This document shows, piece by piece, positions 58,379 to 64,000 of a stretch of 64,000 nucleotides of DNA (its first letter is position 1; each line of letters begins with the position of its first letter). The DNA is from Agrococcus casei LMG 22410 (GTDB taxonomy: Bacteria; Actinomycetota; Actinomycetes; Actinomycetales; Microbacteriaceae). Where the stretch lies: contig NZ_FUHU01000043.1 in NCBI RefSeq assembly GCF_900163565.1, forward strand, positions 62,001 to 126,000. Direction: 5' to 3'. The translations under genes and the position numbers were made by a program. The notes under the pieces were generated by a model that did no database searches, was not told the origin of the DNA, and saw only the letters and a program-made list of their open reading frames with translations.

Positions 58379-60010
58379 GTGATTCCCGGCCCCCTGATTG
58401 TCCAGTCCGACCGCACGGTGCTGCTTGAAGTGGCTCATCCCGATGCGAAGGCGGCTCGGCAGGCCCTCGCGGTCTTCGCCGAGCTCGAGCGAGCGCCCGA
58501 ACACGTGCACACGTACCGCATCACGCGGCTGGGCCTCTGGAACGCATCCGCCGCCGGCCACACCGCCGACGAGATGCTCGGAACCCTCAGCTCCTACGCG
58601 AAGTTCCCCGTGCCGACCAGCGTCGAGACCGACCTGCGCGAGACCGTGGCTCGATACGGCCGGCTCACGATCGAACGCGACGACGAGGGCCTCGTGCTCG
58701 TCTCCTCCGACGACGCTGTGCTTCGCGAGGTCATCACGTCGAAGCGCATCCAGCCGCTCATCGCCATCGAGCCCGCCACCAAGGCCGTGCGCATCGTCGA
58801 CTGGGCACGCGGCGAACTCAAGCAGGAGCTGCTGAAGCTCGGCTGGCCCGCCGAAGACAACGCCGGGTTCACTCCCGGCACGCCCTTCGACATCGAGCTC
58901 GACGAAGAGAGCTGGAGCCTGCGCGAGTACCAGCGCGATGCGATCACACACTTCACGGATGCGGGGTCGGGTGTCATCGTCCTGCCCTGCGGCGCCGGAA
59001 AGACCCTGGTGGGCGCTGGGGCCATGGCCGCCAACGACACCACCACGCTCATCCTGGTCACGAACACGGTGTCTGCCCGCCAGTGGCGCACCGAGCTGCT
59101 GAACCGCACGTCGCTGACCGAAGACGACATCGGCGAGTACTCGGGGCACGTCAAGGAGATCAAGCCGGTCACCATCGCGACCTACCAGATCCTCACGGCG
59201 AAGCGCGGCGGCGAGTACACGCACCTCGGCCTGCTGAACGCCCTCGACTGGGGGCTCATCGTCTATGACGAGGTGCACCTGCTTCCTGCTCCGGTGTTCA
59301 AGCTCACGGCAGATCTGCAGGCACGCCGTCGCCTCGGGCTCACTGCGACGCTCGTGCGCGAAGACGGCCACGAGGGCGACGTGTTCAGCCTCATCGGCCC
59401 CAAGCGCTACGACGCTCCCTGGAAAGAGATTGAAGAGCAGGGATTCATCTCTCCGGCCGAGTGCTTCGAGGTGCGCATCGACATCGACGAAGACGAGCGC
59501 CTGCAGTACGCCGCGAGCACCGACCGCGAGCGGTATCGCATCGCCGCGTCGAGCCCCGCGAAGATCGATGTGGCCAAGCGCGTGCTGGCCAAGCACGAGG
59601 GCGAGCTCACCCTGGTGATCGGCCAGTACATCGATCAGCTCGAAGAGATCGCCGAAGCGCTCGATGTGCCGCTCATCACCGGGCAGACGCCCGACTCAGA
59701 GCGCGAACGGCTGTTTGCAGAGTTCAGGGTCGGCAACGTCAAGACGCTGGTCGTCTCGAAGGTGGCGAACTTCTCGGTCGATCTGCCCGAGGCCTCCGTC
59801 GCGATCCAGATCTCGGGCTCGTTCGGCTCGCGCCAGGAGGAGGCACAGCGCCTCGGGCGACTGCTGCGTCCGAAGTCGAACGGCCAGACTGCCAAGTTCT
59901 ATGCACTCGTCACACGAGACACCGTCGACCAGGACTTCGCCCTCTCACGCCAGCGATTCCTGGCCGAACAGGGCTACTCGTACGAGATCATCGACGCCAG
60001 CGCACTGTAA
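58379..60010 (+). CDS. XPB/Ssl2-like DNA repair helicase
   Basis: A 543-residue superfamily-2 helicase. An N-terminal domain (GPLIVQSDRTVLLEV) precedes the helicase core: motif I PCGAGKTLVGA, DEVHL (motif II), LTATLVRED (motif III), and motif VI EEAQRLGRLLRPKSN. This is the bacterial counterpart of XPB, a dsDNA translocase in nucleotide-excision repair. The start is put at GTG 58379 since it gives the conserved N-terminus; a TTG at 58370 is in frame. Confidence 0.92.
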   Translation: MIPGPLIVQSDRTVLLEVAHPDAKAARQALAVFAELERAPEHVHTYRITRLGLWNASAAGHTADEMLGTLSSYAKFPVPTSVETDLRETVARYGRLTIERDDEGLVLVSSDDAVLREVITSKRIQPLIAIEPATKAVRIVDWARGELKQELLKLGWPAEDNAGFTPGTPFDIELDEESWSLREYQRDAITHFTDAGSGVIVLPCGAGKTLVGAGAMAANDTTTLILVTNTVSARQWRTELLNRTSLTEDDIGEYSGHVKEIKPVTIATYQILTAKRGGEYTHLGLLNALDWGLIVYDEVHLLPAPVFKLTADLQARRRLGLTATLVREDGHEGDVFSLIGPKRYDAPWKEIEEQGFISPAECFEVRIDIDEDERLQYAASTDRERYRIAASSPAKIDVAKRVLAKHEGELTLVIGQYIDQLEEIAEALDVPLITGQTPDSERERLFAEFRVGNVKTLVVSKVANFSVDLPEASVAIQISGSFGSRQEEAQRLGRLLRPKSNGQTAKFYALVTRDTVDQDFALSRQRFLAEQGYSYEIIDASAL

Positions 60011-60062
60011 CTATTCTTGGGGCACTCAGAAATCTCGCAGGCAACTGTCAGAGGATGGGGTC

Positions 60063-60761
60063 ATGACCGAAGAGAAGCCCAAGATCCTTGTAGTCGACGA
60101 CGAGCCCCACATTCGCGAGCTGCTGAGCACGTCGCTCCGCTTCGCAGGCTACGACGTCCGTGCTGTCGGCGCCGGCGCTCCGGCGATCTCCGCAGTGCTC
60201 GAAGACGAACCCGACCTCATCCTGCTCGATGTCATGCTGCCCGACATGAACGGCTTCAGCGTGACCAAGCGCCTCCGCGCCTCGAACTTCACTTCGCCCA
60301 TCCTGTTCCTCACTGCCAAAGACGACACTGAAGACAAGATCACGGGCCTCACGGTCGGCGGCGACGACTACGTCACGAAGCCGTTCTCGCTTGACGAGAT
60401 CATCGCCCGCATCAAGGCGATCCTGCGACGCACGATGGCAGAGACCGACGACGTCGCCCTGCAGGTCGGGCAGCTCACGCTCAACCAGGACACCCACGAG
60501 GTCGAGGGCGCCGGCGACCCCATCGAGCTCTCCCCCACCGAGTTCAAGCTGCTGCGGTACCTGATGCTCAACAGCAACCGCGTGCTCTCGAAGGCGCAGA
60601 TCCTCGATCACGTGTGGGAGTACGACTTCAACGGAGATGTGGGTATTGTCGAGTCGTACATCTCGTACCTCCGCCGCAAGATCGACAGCAAGACACAAGA
60701 GCCCATGATCATCACCAAGCGAGGCTTCGGCTACATGCTGAAGACCCCCAAGCACAGCTAG
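60063..60761 (+). CDS. OmpR-family response regulator
   Basis: A 232-residue regulator: receiver domain with the phosphoacceptor Asp56 (LILLDVMLPD), switch threonine in LFLTAKDD and lysine in YVTKPFS, then a winged-helix DNA-binding domain (LSKAQILDHVWEYDFNGDVG). It resembles the PhoP/TcrX/TrcR type of actinobacteria. Only 1 base separates it from the sensor kinase gene, so they form a two-component system. The signal is not evident. Confidence 0.92.
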   Translation: MTEEKPKILVVDDEPHIRELLSTSLRFAGYDVRAVGAGAPAISAVLEDEPDLILLDVMLPDMNGFSVTKRLRASNFTSPILFLTAKDDTEDKITGLTVGGDDYVTKPFSLDEIIARIKAILRRTMAETDDVALQVGQLTLNQDTHEVEGAGDPIELSPTEFKLLRYLMLNSNRVLSKAQILDHVWEYDFNGDVGIVESYISYLRRKIDSKTQEPMIITKRGFGYMLKTPKHS

Positions 60762-60762
60762 C

Positions 60763-62361
60763 GTGTTCTCACGGATCACGCAGCAGCTGAAAGACGTATC
60801 GCTTGCCGCGAGAATCTCTCTGCTGATCGTCGTGATCATGACCTTCGGCCTCACGGTCGCGGGCGTCGGAACCGTCAGCGTGCTGCGCGACTCGCTCGTT
60901 CGTCAGCTCGACATCGATCTCGAAGACGCGCTCGCCAGCTTCAACTACAGCGACATCTCGCCGAATGACCTCGGCGGCTCGTGCCAGCTCGACCAGTCTG
61001 TTCCGAACTCGTACGTGCTCGCCGTGCTCACACCCGACGGCGAACCGCTGTGCAGCAACCGGCCTGACGGCCGTGCCTACCCCGACATGTCGACGCTGAC
61101 ACTGCCGTTCGTCGCAAGCACCGACAAGCCGTTCATCATCTCGAGCGAGAGCAGCGACACGCAGTGGCGAGCCGTCGCTCGCCCCGTGACCCTGAACGGC
61201 ACGAACAACATCGGCACCCTGGTGATCGCCACAAGCCTCGACGGCGTCACCGGCTCGTGGCGATCGTTCACGCTGATCTACATGGGCTTCTCGGTGATCG
61301 CCATCCTGCTCGGCGCGGCCCTCACACGAGTGTTCTCAGAGAGCGCACTGCGTGGCCTGCGCGAAGTGGCGACCTCGGCCGAGAGCTTCGCGGCCGGCGA
61401 CTACGAGACCAGGCTGGTGTCAGAGTCGAAGACCACCGAGATCGGCAGGCTGAACGACTCGCTCAACACCATGCTCGACCGCATCGAGTCGGCAATGGCG
61501 CAGCGCGACGAGTCTGTCAGCAACATGCGCGCCTTCATCGGCGACGCCTCGCACGAGCTGCGCACGCCGCTCGTGACGGTGCGCGGCTACGCCGAGCTGT
61601 ACCGCATGGGCGCGCTGCAGAACCCCGACGACATCGGCAGCGCGATGGAGCGCATCGAGAGCGAAGCCAAGCGCATGGGAACCCTGGTCGAAGACCTGCT
61701 GACCCTCGCCAGGCTCGACGAGAAGCGCCCGCTGAAGCTCGAGCCGATCGACCTCGTGCCGCTCGTGTCGCAAGCGGCATCGGATGCGCGTGCCCAGGAC
61801 ACAGAGCGCCGGTTCAAGGTCGTCGAAGTCGACCCGGATGCGACCGCCGTCATCGACGCCACAACAGCCGGCACTCGCCCCGAGATCTTCGCACCGCCGC
61901 CGATGCTGCCGCCCGCTGTCGTCATCGCAGACGAGAATGCCATCCGCCAGCTCATCGCCAACCTCATCACGAACGCGCTTCGCTACACGCCTGCCTGCTC
62001 GCCCATCGAGCTCGGCGTCGGCGTCTCGTGGCAGCGCCGCGAGGCCCAGGTGCACGTGATCGACCACGGCCCCGGCATTCCAGGGCCGCTGCGCGCGAAG
62101 ATCTTCGAGCGCTTCTTCAGAGCCGACAAGTCGCGCGACCGCGAGACCGGCGGCTCGGGCCTGGGGCTCGCGATCGTCGCCGGCCTCGTAGAAGCCCACA
62201 ACGGCACGGTCGACGCCGTCGAGACGCCCGGGGGCGGCGCCACCTTCCGCATCACGCTGCCGCTCGCAGACGACAAGTCGCTGCGCGAGCTGGCGCGCAG
62301 GATCAGCGCAGAGGCAAACTCCACAACCGGCGGCTCTCCACAGCCCCACACCCAGACCTGA
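60763..62361 (+). CDS. Sensor histidine kinase
   Basis: A 532-residue membrane kinase. First helix near residues 18-40, an extracytoplasmic sensor with two cysteines (GSCQLDQ and EPLCSNR) that may pair, a second helix about 170-190, HAMP, DHp domain with the phosphoacceptor His264 in GDASHELRTPL, and a catalytic domain with N box and GGSGLGLAIV. It pairs with the preceding regulator. GTG start directly after that gene's stop. Confidence 0.92.
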   Translation: MFSRITQQLKDVSLAARISLLIVVIMTFGLTVAGVGTVSVLRDSLVRQLDIDLEDALASFNYSDISPNDLGGSCQLDQSVPNSYVLAVLTPDGEPLCSNRPDGRAYPDMSTLTLPFVASTDKPFIISSESSDTQWRAVARPVTLNGTNNIGTLVIATSLDGVTGSWRSFTLIYMGFSVIAILLGAALTRVFSESALRGLREVATSAESFAAGDYETRLVSESKTTEIGRLNDSLNTMLDRIESAMAQRDESVSNMRAFIGDASHELRTPLVTVRGYAELYRMGALQNPDDIGSAMERIESEAKRMGTLVEDLLTLARLDEKRPLKLEPIDLVPLVSQAASDARAQDTERRFKVVEVDPDATAVIDATTAGTRPEIFAPPPMLPPAVVIADENAIRQLIANLITNALRYTPACSPIELGVGVSWQRREAQVHVIDHGPGIPGPLRAKIFERFFRADKSRDRETGGSGLGLAIVAGLVEAHNGTVDAVETPGGGATFRITLPLADDKSLRELARRISAEANSTTGGSPQPHTQT

Positions 62362-62415
62362 CGCACACCCGCACTTCGGCCTACCTTCGGCAGCAGAGAC
62401 GAAAGGGAGGCAGAC

Positions 62416-62706
62416 ATGCCGGTATTCACAGTAGACAGCGAGCAGATCAACGCGACCGCCGGAAACGTTCGTGTTTCGAGCGGCCGAGTCACGACGGAGG
62501 TGCAGGGCATGTATGCCGCGCTGCAGGCTCTGCAGGACTCCTGGCACGGAGGCGCGAGTGCGGCGTTTCAGGGCGTCATGCAGAATTGGCACGCGACGCA
62601 GCTGCGGGTCGAGGAGTCGATCGCGCAGATCAACCAGGCGCTGCAGATGGCGGGCCAGCAGTACCAGGACGTCGAGTCGTCGAACATGCGCATGTTCGCT
62701 GCCTAG
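62416..62706 (+). CDS. WXG100-family protein (ESAT-6-like)
   Basis: A 96-residue helical hairpin. The WxG turn reads SWHGGASAAF (W-H-G), flanked by two helices, with the C-terminal half carrying repeated Q-rich heptads (ESIAQINQALQMAGQQYQDV). These small proteins are secreted by type VII systems as dimers, or act in their assembly. AAAGGGAGG precedes the ATG. A strong terminator follows. It is a single copy with no adjacent secretion ATPase. Confidence 0.88.
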   Translation: MPVFTVDSEQINATAGNVRVSSGRVTTEVQGMYAALQALQDSWHGGASAAFQGVMQNWHATQLRVEESIAQINQALQMAGQQYQDVESSNMRMFAA

Positions 62707-62714
62707 GCGAACGC

Positions 62715-62746
62715 AGAAGGACCCCCGCGCCTGCGGGGGTCCTTCT
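62715..62746. terminator. Terminator between WXG100 gene and groEL
   Basis: AGAAGGACCCCCGC and GCGGGGGTCCTTCT are perfect 14-base arms around the loop GCCT, 8 bases after the WXG100 stop and 13 before the groEL stop. It can serve both convergent genes. Confidence 0.88.
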
Positions 62747-62759
62747 GGCTGGATGGGCT

Positions 62760-64000
62760 TTAGAAGTCCATGCCGCCCGTGGGGTCTGCCGGCATTGCCG
62801 GGGTCTTCTCGGGCTTGTCGGCGACGACAGCCTCGGTCGTCAGGAAGAGCGCTGCGATCGACGCTGCGTTCTCGAGAGCCGAGCGGGTCACCTTGACGGG
62901 GTCAGAGATGCCAGCAGCGAGCATGTTGACGTACTCGCCGGTTGCGGCGTTGAGGCCGTGACCGATCTCGAGTCCGCGCACGCGCTCTGCGACGACACCG
63001 GGCTCGAGGCCTGCGTTGGCAGCGATCTGCTTGAGCGGGGCGTCGACTGCGATCTTCACGATCGCAGCACCGGTCGCCTCGTCGCCTTCGAGGTTGAGCG
63101 TCTCGAAGACGGTCTTCGCTGCCTGGATGAGCGCCACGCCACCACCGGCCACGATGCCCTCTTCGACTGCTGCCTTCGCGTTGCGCACTGCATCCTCGAT
63201 GCGGTGCTTGCGCTCCTTGAGCTCGACCTCGGTCGCTGCACCCGAACGGATGACTGCGACGCCGCCTGCGAGCTTCGCGAGGCGCTCCTGGAGCTTCTCG
63301 CGGTCGTAGTCGCTGTCGGTCGCCTCGATCTCCTGGCGGATCTGACGCACGCGGCCTGCGATTGCGTCGGCCTCGCCGGCGCCCTCGACGATCGTGGTCT
63401 CGTCCTTGGTGATGACGACCTTGCGGGCACGGCCCAGCATGTCGAGCGTCGTGTTCTCGAGCTTGAGACCGACCTCTTCGCTGATGACCTGGCCGCCGGT
63501 GAGGATGGCCATGTCAGCCAGCATCGCCTTGCGACGGTCGCCGAAGCCGGGAGCCTTGACGGCAACCGACTTGAAGATGCCGCGGATCTTGTTCACGACG
63601 AGCGTCGCGAGTGCTTCGCCGTCGACGTCTTCAGCGATGATGACGAGCTGCTTGCCAGCCTGGATCACCTTGTCGACAACGGGGAGGAGATCCTTGATGT
63701 TCGAGATCTTGCTGTTGACGATCAGGACGTACGCGTCTTCGAAGACGGTCTCCTGACGCTCGGGGTCGGTGACGAAGTACTGCGACAGGAAGCCCTTGTC
63801 GAAGCGCATGCCCTCGGTGAGCTCGAGCTCGGTGCCGTAGGTGTTCGACTCTTCGACAGTGACGACGCCTTCCTTGCCGACCTTGTCGATTGCCTCGGCG
63901 ATGAGCTTGCCGATCTCTTCATCAGCAGCCGAGATCGAAGCGGTCGCTGCGATCTCTTCGGTCGTCTCGACCTCCTTGGCGTTCTCGAGCAGCTGCTTCG
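62760..64000 (-). CDS. groEL: 60-kDa chaperonin GroEL, C-terminal three quarters
   Basis: The gene runs off the right edge, so about 413 of roughly 540 residues are present. The frame is clearly chaperonin: [18 protein letters not shown] at the edge, [37 protein letters not shown] and VAGGGVAL near the C-terminal side, ending DPTGGMDF. The non-GGM-rich short tail fits the essential GroEL2-type copy of actinobacteria. No groES is seen. It folds proteins in the cytosol using ATP. Confidence 0.95.
   Translation of the reverse strand, partial: KQLLENAKEVETTEEIAATASISAADEEIGKLIAEAIDKVGKEGVVTVEESNTYGTELELTEGMRFDKGFLSQYFVTDPERQETVFEDAYVLIVNSKISNIKDLLPVVDKVIQAGKQLVIIAEDVDGEALATLVVNKIRGIFKSVAVKAPGFGDRRKAMLADMAILTGGQVISEEVGLKLENTTLDMLGRARKVVITKDETTIVEGAGEADAIAGRVRQIRQEIEATDSDYDREKLQERLAKLAGGVAVIRSGAATEVELKERKHRIEDAVRNAKAAVEEGIVAGGGVALIQAAKTVFETLNLEGDEATGAAIVKIAVDAPLKQIAANAGLEPGVVAERVRGLEIGHGLNAATGEYVNMLAAGISDPVKVTRSALENAASIAALFLTTEAVVADKPEKTPAMPADPTGGMDF

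Noticed and set aside
62416..62706. WXG100 gene as part of a complete type VII secretion cluster
   Set aside because: No FtsK/EccC-type ATPase, EccB/D/E or mycosin lies beside it; flanks are a two-component system and groEL.
1..64000. CRISPR arrays, insertion sequences, transposases or prophage structural genes
   Set aside because: I saw no regularly spaced repeats, no transposase-like frames with terminal repeats, and no capsid or tail genes. The only mobile trace is the tRNA-Ala island.

Overview
The window is high-GC, densely packed bacterial DNA and reads as an actinobacterium. I infer the family Microbacteriaceae, but the sequence alone does not let me name a genus. The reasons are strong GC bias at third codon positions, many GTG starts with likely leaderless transcripts, an IdeR/DtxR regulator with every metal ligand, DUF3027 next to a cold-shock protein, the XPB helicase with its partner protein, a WXG100 protein, and a second-type GroEL ending in GGMDF. 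Most genes abut or overlap by 1-8 bases, so many small operons can be read directly.

Layout. 1-6.7 kb: the 3' end of poxB, a drug-efflux MFS/TetR divergent pair sharing a perfect palindromic operator, serA, small membrane proteins, and a second TetR divergent from a quinone reductase. 6.7-11.3 kb: a leftward operon prpD-prpB-M20 peptidase-old yellow enzyme, with no prpC. 11.4-18.7 kb: a lipoprotein, a DUF1540 protein, a DEVH helicase, a two-gene SMR exporter preceded by what looks like a guanidine-III riboswitch, and hrpA. 18.7-22.8 kb: thiolase, short-chain dehydrogenase, MFS and a TetR with an odd charged tail. 22.8-26.8 kb: a probable type VII secretion-linked toxin locus, consisting of a WXG100-like carrier, a separate HNH-type nuclease, two related putative immunity proteins and an unknown 412-residue protein. 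26.8-39.4 kb: galU, an SRAP protein, a hydrolase, DUF6504-like plus dnaE2 behind a candidate SOS box, an aromatic hydroxylase and a tartrate/malate-type dehydrogenase diverging from a palindrome, a DsbA-like protein, and a sodium/solute symporter with a 43-residue partner. 39.4-41.3 kb: a ThrE-type exporter and a secreted peptidoglycan-binding protein.

41.5-44.3 kb is a 2.66-kb island inserted in a tRNA-Ala(CGC) gene. It is bounded by identical 51-bp direct repeats and carries a cell-wall-type cysteine hydrolase, a lipoprotein and a decayed integrase tail. A further truncated copy of the tRNA end and its terminator lies outside it, suggesting a layered insertion history. 44.4-51.8 kb: an amphi-Trp protein, a membrane/coiled-coil protein, RimJ-type acetyltransferase, 5-formyl-THF cyclo-ligase, FmdB, mscL, a 1231-residue superfamily-1 helicase-like protein whose Walker A lysine is replaced by alanine, and tRNA-Arg(CCT). 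51.8-64 kb: two secreted NlpC/P60 proteins, a DtxR/IdeR regulator, serC (probably leaderless), DUF3027, cold-shock protein, the XPB module, an OmpR-type two-component system, a WXG100 protein, and the 3' part of groEL running off the right edge.

The parts most worth following are the toxin locus with tandem immunity-like genes, the guanidine-III riboswitch/SMR pair, the tRNA-Ala mini-island, and the helicase-like protein with a degenerate ATP site.
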